This document shows positions 55,904 through 64,000 of a stretch of DNA of 64,000 nt, piece after piece. Origin of the DNA: Methanocaldococcus lauensis. GTDB lineage: Archaea > AGJL01 > Methanococci > Methanococcales > Methanocaldococcaceae. Under the pieces are notes generated by a model. It had not been told where the DNA came from, searched no databases, and saw only the letters and a list, made by a program, of their open reading frames with translations. How positions within the stretch are numbered: position 1 is the first letter of the stretch; every line of letters starts with the position of its first letter. A program made the position numbers and the translations under genes. The DNA is taken from the NCBI GenBank assembly GCA_902827205.1, contig LR792634.1, positions 558,001 to 622,000 of the forward strand. The letters are read 5' to 3'.

Positions 55904-56823
55904 AATATCAACCATATTAAACTGTAAATTATTAAAAAAGTTATTACTGTAAAATCAACAGCCTTAAATGCATTTAAAGATTTTTCAATGTCTATTTTTC
56001 CAGAACCTAATTTATAATATCCTATTTTTTCTAATGTTATATTTAAAGCATTAGCCAATGTAGCCATTGTATAGCCAGAGTTTGGAGAACTTACCTTATT
56101 AGCTTCCTTTAAAAATCCATATATTGCTTTTCTTATATTTCCTTTATAAAATGGAGCAGTTATTATTAATAATAGTCCAGATATTCTTGAAGGGATAAAA
56201 TTTACTATGTCATCCAATCTCGCGGCAATTTTTCCATACCATAAATATTTTTTATTTTTATAACCTATCATAGCATCTAATGTATTTATTGCTCTATAAA
56301 CAAAAGCCCCAGGCAATCCAAAAATAATTGCATAAAATAAAGCTCCAATTATACTGTCAGTTATGTTTTCAGACAAACTTTCTATAGCAGCAGAGAGAAT
56401 ATGTTCCTTATCTAACTTAGATGCATCCCTACTTACAATATGCTGAACAGCCTCTCTTGCTTTTTCAATGTTGCCCTCTTTAATATACAAAATTGGCTTT
56501 TTACAAAAATCGAATAAAGATTTATATCCAATAGTTGTTGATAGTAAAAAAGCATATACTATATAGTTTAAAGGAAAATATAGAGATAAAATAATTTTTT
56601 CTACATAGATTGATATAATAGCAACAACAGATATTGTTATAAATGTTACTATAAAACCAAATAAAAAATCCTTATATCTATTTTTGCTGTTTGTAGATTT
56701 AAATATTTTTTCTAAGGAATATATTAATTTACCTATCCAAACAGTTGGATGAATTTTTTCTGGAGGTTCTCCAATTATTTTATCAAAAATAACTGCTAAA
56801 ATTAATATTATTGGATTTAACAT
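55900..56823 (-). CDS. cbiB: adenosylcobinamide-phosphate synthase
   Basis: A 307-residue membrane enzyme (CbiB/CobD) that attaches the aminopropanol phosphate arm to adenosylcobyric acid in corrinoid synthesis. Family blocks: KIIGEPPEKIHPTVWIGKL near 14-32, AVQHIVSRDASKLDKEHI near 122-139, ESLSENITDSIIGALFY near 148-164, and INTLDAMIGYKNKKYLWYGK near 183-202. About five membrane helices. It overlaps by one base the upstream PMDh gene (TAATG) and by four bases the downstream Clp1-like gene, so an operon of three unrelated functions. Confidence 0.93.
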   Translation of the reverse strand: MLNPIILILAVIFDKIIGEPPEKIHPTVWIGKLIYSLEKIFKSTNSKNRYKDFLFGFIVTFITISVVAIISIYVEKIILSLYFPLNYIVYAFLLSTTIGYKSLFDFCKKPILYIKEGNIEKAREAVQHIVSRDASKLDKEHILSAAIESLSENITDSIIGALFYAIIFGLPGAFVYRAINTLDAMIGYKNKKYLWYGKIAARLDDIVNFIPSRISGLLLIITAPFYKGNIRKAIYGFLKEANKVSSPNSGYTMATLANALNITLEKIGYYKLGSGKIDIEKSLNAFKAVDFTVITFLIIYSLIWLIL

Positions 56824-58031
56824 TATTTCCCTATTATATTTTTTAAATCATCAAAAATTACCTCACTTTTACAAAAACTTGGCAAATAAACAGATGCCTT
56901 TCCAGAGTTTGTAGCAACAACTTTATAACCTAAATCTTCAATTGGAGAGACAACCATACAAGTGTCTTTAATTATTTTTCCTCCTGCCTTTTCAATTATC
57001 TTTGTATATCCCATTCTATCGGCAATAGATTTTATATGTAGAGAGCTACAAACCCATAAATCAGATTTTAATTTCTTATCCTTTAACATTTCAGTAATTT
57101 TTTTAATTTCCATTAGAGAGCAGTGAGGACAGCCAATACAAATTAAATCTGGTTCTTCGTTTGTTGTATTTAATTTTTCATAACTCTCTTTTATATCATC
57201 AATTCCAATAGTTATCTTTTCAACTTTGTCATCAATAACATTTTTAACTTTGCACTCTGCTGTCAAATTTTTAGCATGGTATAAGGCAACTCCACCACTC
57301 GCCGCCATTGCCGCCCCTAAGGATTTTAAGTCATCATTATTAGGATTTAGTTTGTATAAATTTTCAAAATAAGGAACTCCATTTTTTACAATTTTTCCAA
57401 CTAAGTAACCTAAGGCACCATAAAAACTCTCTTCTTTATTAATATTTTTTATTAATTGGCTGTCTAACTCTATAACATAATTTGCTTTTCTATTTTCATC
57501 TAAGTGATAACCATAGTATGGTGTTTTTCCAATAATTGCTGATGCTAATGCTGAAGGTCCTCCTTCTCTATTTGTTCTTGCTCCAATAACTGAATTTGCA
57601 AAACTCACAGCTGAACTTTCAGCCCAACTTATATGTTCTCCAAATTTAGGTACGTTTCCAGTTAAATAAGGAGTGCAAGTGCAACCAATTTCAACACCCA
57701 TTTTTTTAAACGCCTCTATTATTCTTAACTGTTTTTTAGCAAATTCTTCACTTATGCCTAATTCTCTCCATATATCTAAATCCATTCCAGATGGGTTTAA
57801 TGTAGAATGAACCTTAACTTTAACATTTTCTTTAGAAAAATCCTCTAAAAATTCCAATCCAATGTCTCCTATTGTTTTATATGAAACCCCAGAAATTTGA
57901 GCAGATTTTATTGGAATTAATCTTTCAGCCCCATATATGTCTCCTAACGAAACAAGTAAATTCATACATTTTCTTAAAATTTCTCCATATTCTCCATCTA
58001 AAATTTTTTCCTCCTCTTTTGTAATGTACAT
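56823..58031 (-). CDS. phosphomevalonate dehydratase large subunit (aconitase X)
   Basis: A 402-residue DUF521/AcnX catalytic subunit. It begins MYITKEEEKILDGEYG; STLNPSGMDLD near 96-106, GCTCTPYLTGNVPKFGEH near 134-151 and FANSVIGARTNREGGPSAL near 163-181 are conserved; the Fe-S cysteines are in CTCTP, in IGCPHCSLMEI near 300, and in the late VCSSLH. With the small subunit (48126) it dehydrates mevalonate 5-phosphate in the modified archaeal mevalonate pathway. In bacteria related proteins act on cis-3-hydroxyproline, but the lipid role is expected in an archaeon with hmgA. Confidence 0.9.
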   Translation of the reverse strand: MYITKEEEKILDGEYGEILRKCMNLLVSLGDIYGAERLIPIKSAQISGVSYKTIGDIGLEFLEDFSKENVKVKVHSTLNPSGMDLDIWRELGISEEFAKKQLRIIEAFKKMGVEIGCTCTPYLTGNVPKFGEHISWAESSAVSFANSVIGARTNREGGPSALASAIIGKTPYYGYHLDENRKANYVIELDSQLIKNINKEESFYGALGYLVGKIVKNGVPYFENLYKLNPNNDDLKSLGAAMAASGGVALYHAKNLTAECKVKNVIDDKVEKITIGIDDIKESYEKLNTTNEEPDLICIGCPHCSLMEIKKITEMLKDKKLKSDLWVCSSLHIKSIADRMGYTKIIEKAGGKIIKDTCMVVSPIEDLGYKVVATNSGKASVYLPSFCKSEVIFDDLKNIIGK

Positions 58032-58117
58032 TTATTCCACCAAAATCTTTTTTAGACAAAAATAACCAAACTTTAGAATTAAAATAAAAATAATTTAAAC
58101 AAAAATAAAATAATAAA

Positions 58118-58951
58118 TTACTCTTTTATTTTATTTTTTTCAAACAATCTTTCATTAGCAATTTCTAAATATTCCTTTAAAATATCTTTACTTTTTACAG
58201 CATCTCTTATATTTTTATTTTCTATACTTATTATTCCATCATACTTAATTTCTTTTAATTTTTCCAAAACTTCAATAAAGTTAATATTTCCTTCTCCAAT
58301 CTTTAAATGTTCATCTTCATATCCATTATTGTCATGGGCATGAATATGAATTATCCCAATTCCAATGTTTTGAAGTTTTTCAACGAATTCTGAAGGATTT
58401 CCAACAGTATTTGCATGCCCTATATCAAAAGTTATTCCTAAATTTTTTGAATCAATGTCCTTAACAATTTCTAATAAAGATTCGGGAGTAGTTCCTAAGA
58501 GCCCTTTATAATTTGGCATATTTTCCAAGCCAATTTTTATTCCATAATCTTCTGCTATTTCTACGATTTCTGAGAGAGTTGAAAAGTTGTTATCTAAGAT
58601 GTCATTTACATAGTTACTCCAAAGTTCTGGAATGTATCCAGGATGAACTACAACAACTTCAGAGTCAAGTTCAAAAGCCCCTTCAATGGCATCTCTTATA
58701 CAATCAACAGTTAATTTTCTAACTCTTTCATTCATAGATGCTGGATTTAAGTCAGCAAAAGGAGCATGGACTACAATATCAACTTCATATTTGTTTTTTA
58801 ACTCCATAAGATACTTTATGTTTTTTGGAGATAAATAATGAGTTCCTTCGCAAACAATCTCCCAAGCATCAAAGTTGTGCTCAGCAATCTTTTCCAATGA
58901 GGATGTTAAACTCTCTGGTAAAAAAACTAATGATGAAACTCCAAATCTCAT
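58118..58951 (-). CDS. sugar phosphate isomerase/epimerase family (AP endonuclease 2-like TIM barrel)
   Basis: A 277-residue TIM barrel. It starts MRFGVSSLVFLPESLTSS; metal-ligand segments are VVHAPFADLNPAS near 60-72, VVVHPGYIPE near 99, IGLENMPNYKGLLGTTPE near 141-158, ITFDIGHANTVGNPSEF near 175-191, IIHIHAHDNNGYEDEH near 206 and ISIENKN near 248. The three-metal site is complete, so it is either an isomerase or an endonuclease IV-like enzyme; the short length and the lack of endonuclease IV DNA-binding loops favour the isomerase type. It starts 20 bases after the PIN gene ends. Confidence 0.82.
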   Translation of the reverse strand: MRFGVSSLVFLPESLTSSLEKIAEHNFDAWEIVCEGTHYLSPKNIKYLMELKNKYEVDIVVHAPFADLNPASMNERVRKLTVDCIRDAIEGAFELDSEVVVVHPGYIPELWSNYVNDILDNNFSTLSEIVEIAEDYGIKIGLENMPNYKGLLGTTPESLLEIVKDIDSKNLGITFDIGHANTVGNPSEFVEKLQNIGIGIIHIHAHDNNGYEDEHLKIGEGNINFIEVLEKLKEIKYDGIISIENKNIRDAVKSKDILKEYLEIANERLFEKNKIKE

Positions 58952-58972
58952 ATTTAATCACCAAACTATTTT

Positions 58973-59368
58973 TTATAGCATTCCAAAAACTTCAAAGTAT
59001 TTTTTCTGCCTAACCACCATAACTGGAATATTATTTTCTATCAATTTCTCTTTAAGTTCTTTATCATTCGTAGCCACGATAACATTTTTATTTTGTAGGG
59101 CATACTTTAAAATAGCTTCGTCTGCATAACCTTCATAGTTTATTACTTTATAATTTTTTATTTTATTAAGAGCCAATTTAATAGCTAATCTTTCTTTACC
59201 TTTTAAATTAGGATTATTTAATAACTTTTCTAATTCTTCTTTTATAGGGGATAATATAACAATTTCAAATTTTGAGTTTATAGCCCTCTCTATTTCATAG
59301 TCAAAGTTAATCTTATGTTTAAAAACATAGATTAGAAAGTTTGTATCTGGAACTATTTTGTATATAAT
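58973..59368 (-). CDS. PIN domain RNase-like protein with an ATT start
   Basis: A 131-residue PIN domain. Residues begin IIYKIVPDTNFLIYVF with the first acid in PDTNF, then KEELEKLL, the YADEAILKYA acid near 85 and VATNDKELKEKL near 100. No ATG, GTG or TTG exists in frame at the N-terminus; ggtgat is followed after two bases by ATT at 59368, which fits the M of homologues as I remember them. An ORF caller would begin at a TTG at 59176 and lose half the domain, including the first catalytic Asp. Family role is rRNA-processing-type or toxin-type nuclease; no antitoxin gene is next to it. Confidence 0.82.
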   Translation of the reverse strand: MIYKIVPDTNFLIYVFKHKINFDYEIERAINSKFEIVILSPIKEELEKLLNNPNLKGKERLAIKLALNKIKNYKVINYEGYADEAILKYALQNKNVIVATNDKELKEKLIENNIPVMVVRQKKYFEVFGML

Positions 59369-59405
59369 TAATCACCCTCTTTTATTATTTTTTATTTAGA
59401 AATTA

Positions 59406-60749
59406 TCACTCCAAAGGAGACCTACCATATTTTATGAAAACTCTCAACTCTTTATTTTTTCTCTTTAAGTAATTCATTAGGGCATTGAGTTCTATCTTAA
59501 AAGTCTGTTGTTCAATCTTTACTCCTTCATGAGCCTTCTGAAGAGGTCTTATATAACCACTGTTTTCATGCCATAGAAGTTTTCCTATTAGTTCATCGTT
59601 GATTATGTTATTAGATTGAAGTAAATATATTACTCCCCCTTTCATCGTCCTGATGTATGCTGAGGGAACTCCTTTTTCTATGAACTTCTGAACTGTTGGA
59701 AAGTAGTTTCTTAAAACCCTTGGTAAGCAGTGAGATATATTCTTTTTCTCATAATCTCTTTCTGGGTCGTAAATAACATAGTATCCCGGAATTTCTTCAC
59801 CGTAAATTTTTAATAAATATGCATCAAGGAATGGAACATCAACTGTATTGATGCCAAGTTTTGAAGTAATTTTTCTACTGTAGAAGCTCTTTGCAATGTA
59901 TATAAGTTCTCTTTGGAGAAGTCTTTCAAGGGAGTAGAGATATTCAAGGTAACTCAAAACTACATGGATAGTGTTTTTAGCATCTTCAATAGTTAGTGTT
60001 CTTTCTTCTCCATATTCAGAAAGATAGTGATATATAACATCTTCAATCGTCTCCCCTTTTTCAACAGATTCCATCAGAGTTTCTAATGAAACTTTCAGTT
60101 TTTTAAGATTACTTGGAATTGGAGCGTCTCTATATGAATAACCTTCCATAGCTTTATAAAATTCTGAATATTCTTCTACAACATCATCTGCCAATATTAC
60201 AGAATCATATATTTCTCTTTTTTCTTCAAGCTTTTTTTCAAGTTCTTCATAGTGATAATTAAGTCTATTGATAAAATCATCAATAAGTTTTTTTAAACAT
60301 TTCTCACCTAAAGCATTCATCACAGTAGTTATTCCTCTAACGCTCTCTGGATAAACTGGAGGTCTCGTCAAAGAACCTGTAAGAGTTCCATCCATTAATA
60401 TAGTATATTCATTATTTCCAACTATAGAGCCAAGCATATTTTCAAGTGTTTCCATCTGCAACCTAATAATTTGGTCGGAAATTCCATGATTGTATGTCAT
60501 AGCATTAGTATAGACAAAACGAGCATTTTTTCCATTACCAAAGGCATAAGATGCAACAGTATAGATAATAGTTCCACTAAGCCTTGCCTTTCCTTGACTA
60601 CCATCAATGGCATAAACCTTACTTTCTCTCTTTTCTGGTAGAGGTTTCCAATCAATTTTTTCATTTAAAATATATTCTACCTCTTTAAGTTCATCGGTGA
60701 GCATTTTTAAAATTTTATCAGCGTGATTTTTTGAAATTAAACGATACAT
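59406..60749 (-). CDS. nurA: NurA 5'-3' nuclease
   Basis: A 447-residue NurA that works with the HerA helicase and Mre11-Rad50 in DNA end resection. The catalytic acids are in [12 protein letters not shown] near 46-57 and [15 protein letters not shown] near 118-132, and the [13 protein letters not shown] and DPERDYEK blocks are near 320-370. Starts at ATG after gaggtg; three codons from a GTG upstream are possible. It follows rad50 with practically no gap. herA is not in the window but may lie before mre11. Confidence 0.93.
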   Translation of the reverse strand: MYRLISKNHADKILKMLTDELKEVEYILNEKIDWKPLPEKRESKVYAIDGSQGKARLSGTIIYTVASYAFGNGKNARFVYTNAMTYNHGISDQIIRLQMETLENMLGSIVGNNEYTILMDGTLTGSLTRPPVYPESVRGITTVMNALGEKCLKKLIDDFINRLNYHYEELEKKLEEKREIYDSVILADDVVEEYSEFYKAMEGYSYRDAPIPSNLKKLKVSLETLMESVEKGETIEDVIYHYLSEYGEERTLTIEDAKNTIHVVLSYLEYLYSLERLLQRELIYIAKSFYSRKITSKLGINTVDVPFLDAYLLKIYGEEIPGYYVIYDPERDYEKKNISHCLPRVLRNYFPTVQKFIEKGVPSAYIRTMKGGVIYLLQSNNIINDELIGKLLWHENSGYIRPLQKAHEGVKIEQQTFKIELNALMNYLKRKNKELRVFIKYGRSPLE

Positions 60750-60751
60750 TT

Positions 60752-63406
60752 TTAACACACCTCAACCTCTTCCACTTTCGAGACACCATTCTCAAGTCTA
60801 ATTCTAACTACTTTATCTGCGGCATCTTTTAATTCCTCATCGTGAGAAACTATTATCACTTGAGGAATTTTTTTAAGGTAGCACTCCATTATATCAACGA
60901 GCCTTCTCCTTCTTTCATCATCAAGATATGGTGTTGGCTCGTCCATTATTAGTAATGGGATTTCTCCAGCAAGGTATAAAGATAGTGCAAGTCTAAATGC
61001 TAATCCAAGTGCTATTCTTTCCCCACCACTAAGGAAGGATAACTCTCTCTCTTTTCCATCATAAACAATTCCAAGAACAACTTTATTATCTTTAGCCTTT
61101 ACAGTTACATTGGAATACTTTTCCTCTGTTAGTTCTTCAAAAATTTCACTTGCATATTCTCCAACTTTTGCCAAGGCATCTTCTTTGAGGATATTTTTAA
61201 ACTTTCTAACTTTTTCTCTTAGTTCTTGAACTTTTTCTTTAACTTTCTTTAAGTTTTCAAGGTCTTTTTTCTTAATTTCAACTTTTTCTTTTTCATTTTT
61301 TAATTTATCTAAGTTTTTGGAAAGGTCTTCTTTCCTCTTTTCAAGATTTTTAAGTTCAGTTTCCGCCTCTCTAAGGGATTCCCTCTTTTCAATATACTCA
61401 TTTCTAACTCTTTCATGTTCTTCTTTGCTATAACTATTTTCAAGATTTTCTAACTTTTCTTTTACCTCATTTAATTCTTTTTCTATTTCAAATTTTTTCT
61501 TTTTAAGGGAATTTAATTCATTTATTTCATTTTCAAGTAGATTTTTTTCTTTTATTAATTCTTTAACTGAATCAGAGAGTTTTATATATTTTTCATAAAT
61601 TAGTTTTAATCTCTCAATCTCATCTTTTAAAGTTTCTATATTTTCAAATCCAAGATTTTTAAGTTTAACATTATATTTTTGTAAATTATTTTTAATTTCA
61701 TAAATTTTTCTCTCTAAATATGTTTTTCTTTTTTCTAATACAGTTTTATTCCTTAATTCATCATGAATACCCTTTAATCTACCTTCGAGTTTATTTTTTT
61801 CAGATAAAAGATTATTATATTTATTAAATTTTTTTTCAAGTTCTTCAAGATTATATTTAGAAAGTTTCTCTTCGTTTTCTTTTATTTGATTGAGAATCTC
61901 TTCATTGGCTATAATAATCTTCTCTTTCTTTAAAATATTTTCAACTCTTACTTGTTCTGCTCTAAGGTTTTGTTCTCTATTATGTAGATGTTTCAATTCT
62001 TTTCCATAATTCTCTATTTCTAAAGTGTATTTTTTAATTAACTCTTGTCTATGTTCCTCTGTTAGTTCAGAACCACAGACTGGACATTTACCTTTGGCTT
62101 TTCTAAGTTCAAGAATAGCCTTTTCCTTCTCCCTTATAGCATTTTTTAATTCCCCTTTTCTCTTTTCAATTTCTCTAATTTCATTGAGAATCTCTTCTTT
62201 TCTTAATTTGGCTTTTTCAATTTCAGATTTGAGTTCTTTTAGATTATCTTCATCTAAACTAATCCGTTTTCTAAGAGATTCAATAGTATTTTTAATTCTT
62301 AAATATTCCTCATACTGTTTAACATATTCTTCCAGTTCTTTAAGCTGTTTATCAATTTCTGATATTTTCTCTTGTAATTCTTTAAGTTCATTAGCCTTTT
62401 TCTCCAACTCATTAAGTCGTTCTTCAATCTGAGATATTTGTCCCTCATAACCTTTAATCTCTCGATCTGCCTTAGATTTTATTTCACTGTATTCATTATA
62501 AAATTTTTCAAGTTCTATATACTTTTCTGCATCATCTTTAATTTTCTCAAGTTCTTTAACTTTTTCTTCAAGGTCTTTAACTTTTGACTCTCTCTCAGCT
62601 ATGGAATTATTAAGGGATTTTATCCTTGTATTTATTCTTTCAAGTGTTTTTTCAATTTCAGATTTGTTTTCTTTTAAGTTTTCAATCTCTTTAGCAATTT
62701 TATCAAGTTTTTCTAATTTTTTTCTAAGGGCATTAATTTCATTTTTAATTTTTGGAATTTGAGGGGAAATTTCTTCTATCTCTTTAATAACATTATTTAA
62801 ATTATCTTCAGTCTCTTTAATCATATCATCTATGTTTTTCATAGCATTTAAATATTCTTCAATTCCTTTAATTTTTGATTCAATCACTTTTCTTACTTCA
62901 AGGAGATTTTTATATGCATTTTCGTATTTATCAAGCCCTAACACCTTTCTCACAACTTTTTCTCTACTCTCATCACTTTCAAGAATTGCATCAATCTCTC
63001 CCTGTCTTATATAAATAGCATTGACAAAAATGTCATAAGGAATTAGTTTCTCTACCCAATTTTTAACAGAAATGTGGTTTGCCTCAGATACATGGTGCCA
63101 AGTGCCATTATCATAGTATTTAGCAAAGGCGATATTCCTTGTTATGTTTCTATGAACTTGATACTTTACTCCATCTTTTTCGAAGAATATCGTTATTTCT
63201 GTACTCTTCCCATTAACTCGGAGGAAGTTATCTTTTATAAGGTCTCTGGGTCTTTTAGGCCAGTATAATCCAACAAGAATAGCATCAAGTAGAGAACTTT
63301 TTCCAGAACCATTCTGTCCAATTATAAGATTTATTCCAGATGTAAAACTTACTTTGGTAAATTCATGGGAACGAAAGTCCCTCACAATGATTTTTTCTAT
63401 TTTCAT
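60752..63406 (-). CDS. rad50: DNA double-strand break repair ATPase Rad50
   Basis: An 884-residue SMC-like ATPase. Walker A is [16 protein letters not shown] near 29-44; the zinc hook [13 protein letters not shown] is near 445; the ABC signature [18 protein letters not shown] near 800 and Walker [15 protein letters not shown] near 825. Between them are two long coiled coils, each about 250 residues of charged heptads. It is somewhat shorter than the roughly 1,000-residue M. jannaschii protein as I remember it, so the coil arm is shorter. With Mre11 it tethers and processes DNA ends. Start ATG follows ggtgagaaga. Confidence 0.96.
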   Translation of the reverse strand: MKIEKIIVRDFRSHEFTKVSFTSGINLIIGQNGSGKSSLLDAILVGLYWPKRPRDLIKDNFLRVNGKSTEITIFFEKDGVKYQVHRNITRNIAFAKYYDNGTWHHVSEANHISVKNWVEKLIPYDIFVNAIYIRQGEIDAILESDESREKVVRKVLGLDKYENAYKNLLEVRKVIESKIKGIEEYLNAMKNIDDMIKETEDNLNNVIKEIEEISPQIPKIKNEINALRKKLEKLDKIAKEIENLKENKSEIEKTLERINTRIKSLNNSIAERESKVKDLEEKVKELEKIKDDAEKYIELEKFYNEYSEIKSKADREIKGYEGQISQIEERLNELEKKANELKELQEKISEIDKQLKELEEYVKQYEEYLRIKNTIESLRKRISLDEDNLKELKSEIEKAKLRKEEILNEIREIEKRKGELKNAIREKEKAILELRKAKGKCPVCGSELTEEHRQELIKKYTLEIENYGKELKHLHNREQNLRAEQVRVENILKKEKIIIANEEILNQIKENEEKLSKYNLEELEKKFNKYNNLLSEKNKLEGRLKGIHDELRNKTVLEKRKTYLERKIYEIKNNLQKYNVKLKNLGFENIETLKDEIERLKLIYEKYIKLSDSVKELIKEKNLLENEINELNSLKKKKFEIEKELNEVKEKLENLENSYSKEEHERVRNEYIEKRESLREAETELKNLEKRKEDLSKNLDKLKNEKEKVEIKKKDLENLKKVKEKVQELREKVRKFKNILKEDALAKVGEYASEIFEELTEEKYSNVTVKAKDNKVVLGIVYDGKERELSFLSGGERIALGLAFRLALSLYLAGEIPLLIMDEPTPYLDDERRRRLVDIMECYLKKIPQVIIVSHDEELKDAADKVVRIRLENGVSKVEEVEVC

Positions 63407-63426
63407 TTCTTCTCACCATATTTAAA

Positions 63427-64000
63427 TTATTTCAACCAATCTAAAAGCGTATATTTTTTATTTGGAGTAATTTTTTTAATATTTTCCTCAGTTTTTTGAA
63501 CTTTTATATTTTCTTCCAATTTTAACTCTGTTTTTTGAAGATTCTCATTTTTCTCAGTTTTTTCTTTCTCTTTTTCAATATTAATTGGTTTATTTAACTC
63601 CTCTAAAATAAGATTTATTATATCATCAAATTCTTCAAAGTTCTTCTCTCCAACTCTTTCAATTATTTTAAGTTCTATAGGAGTAAAGAACTCACTCGCA
63701 GTAGTTCCTTTTGTAGATATTGTTCTATGTTTTCCAAACTTTGTTCTTATGTGTAGATATTTAACCCTAAAAATATCATGAAGGAAAGAGACATCAAAAG
63801 GCTTTTCCCACTCAATACTAACTCTTAAGAATGCTTCACTTGGAATATAATTTACTAACCTCTTTAATTCACTTTTAACAACATTTTCATCTGCCTTTAT
63901 CTTAACATCATAGAAAGGTCTTACATTTAATTTAATAAATTTAGGCTTAAAGTCTTCAACTATAAAAAAGCCCTTATCATATCCAGATTGTTGCAGAAAT
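63427..64000 (-). CDS. mre11: Mre11 nuclease, C-terminal part, cut by window edge
   Basis: The minus strand encodes the last 190 residues of an Mre11 protein, open to the window end. The visible part holds the capping domain (VEDFKPKFIKLNVRPFYDVK, EWEKPFDVSFLHDIFRVKYL) and a Glu/Lys-rich tail (ELNKPINIEKEKEKTEKNEN) ending TPNKKYTLLDWLK, which should be the Rad50-binding motif. The nuclease domain lies beyond 64000. The identification relies on position before rad50 and on the capping-domain pattern. It is 20 bases before the rad50 start, in one operon with rad50 and nurA. Confidence 0.88.
   Translation of the reverse strand, partial: FLQQSGYDKGFFIVEDFKPKFIKLNVRPFYDVKIKADENVVKSELKRLVNYIPSEAFLRVSIEWEKPFDVSFLHDIFRVKYLHIRTKFGKHRTISTKGTTASEFFTPIELKIIERVGEKNFEEFDDIINLILEELNKPINIEKEKEKTEKNENLQKTELKLEENIKVQKTEENIKKITPNKKYTLLDWLK

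Noticed and set aside
59176-59176. TTG at 59176 as start of the PIN protein
   Set aside because: It would remove the first catalytic Asp and half of the domain, and it has no ribosome binding site.

Overview
The window is AT-rich archaeal DNA from a hyperthermophilic hydrogenotrophic methanogen, most probably a Methanocaldococcus. Supporting genes are F420-dependent methylene-tetrahydromethanopterin dehydrogenase (mtd), the F420 biosynthesis gene cofA, methanogenesis marker protein 3, thiol:fumarate reductase subunit A, form III RuBisCO, archaeal pyruvate carboxylase subunits A and B, archaeal DNA polymerase D small subunit and primase large subunit. Many proteins resemble, as I remember them, M. 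jannaschii homologues, but gene order differs in places. Species cannot be fixed from the sequence alone. Nearly every real gene is preceded by a GGTGA-type ribosome binding site a few bases before its start; I used this to move many starts downstream of the longest open frame, often by 10 to 90 bases.

Layout. 1-2136: remnants and small membrane proteins (one cut by the window edge, one frameshifted). 2179-10003: radical SAM activase, eIF5A, pycA, pycB, a CBS regulator, a methyltransferase, RuBisCO. 10100-14337: cofA, mmp3, trpS and a C/D box guide RNA. 14345-20194: tfrA, an RNA-related cluster (UPF0201, ThpR, a 50-residue Trm112-like protein, two unknowns), a tnpB relic, a ZIP transporter. 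20324-28947: mtd, then a long leftward run (ksgA, coaD, a carrier, DUF373, corA, srp19), a decayed tnpB with its structured right end, and hmgA with two neighbours. 29034-34782: a frameshifted membrane gene, the polB/priL/mscS operon, an amidohydrolase. 34783-39895: a GC-rich island bounded by inverted repeats, then a biotin operon (bioW, bioF, bioD, bioA behind a HAD phosphatase). 40137-51314: a 912-residue two-lobed lipoprotein, a radical SAM gene broken by TGA, an AGOG-type DNA glycosylase, PHP protein, fumarase alpha, a CBS protein, pyrI, the small subunit of phosphomevalonate dehydratase, a Nog1-like GTPase, a PUA protein, tRNA-Ser(GCU). 51466-64000: an exported Lon-type protease, an MFS transporter, DUF504, a Clp1-like kinase, CbiB, the large subunit of phosphomevalonate dehydratase, a PIN nuclease with an ATT start, and nurA-rad50-mre11.

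How the genes work together. PycAB make oxaloacetate with a biotin prosthetic group, the bio genes supply most of biotin synthesis, and fumarase plus TfrA continue towards succinate: a large part of the incomplete reductive TCA branch is here. HMG-CoA reductase and both subunits of phosphomevalonate dehydratase outline the modified archaeal mevalonate route to isoprenoid lipids. NurA-Rad50-Mre11, DNA polymerase D, primase and the AGOG glycosylase cover replication and repair.

The most unusual material is non-canonical: three tnpB relics of two types, the inverted-repeat GC-rich island after bioA, a guide RNA whose D' guide matches conserved 23S rRNA, a CBS protein with a tail resembling ribosome hibernation factors, and four probable gene lesions or rare starts. 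I do not see a CRISPR array, a prophage or an intact insertion sequence.
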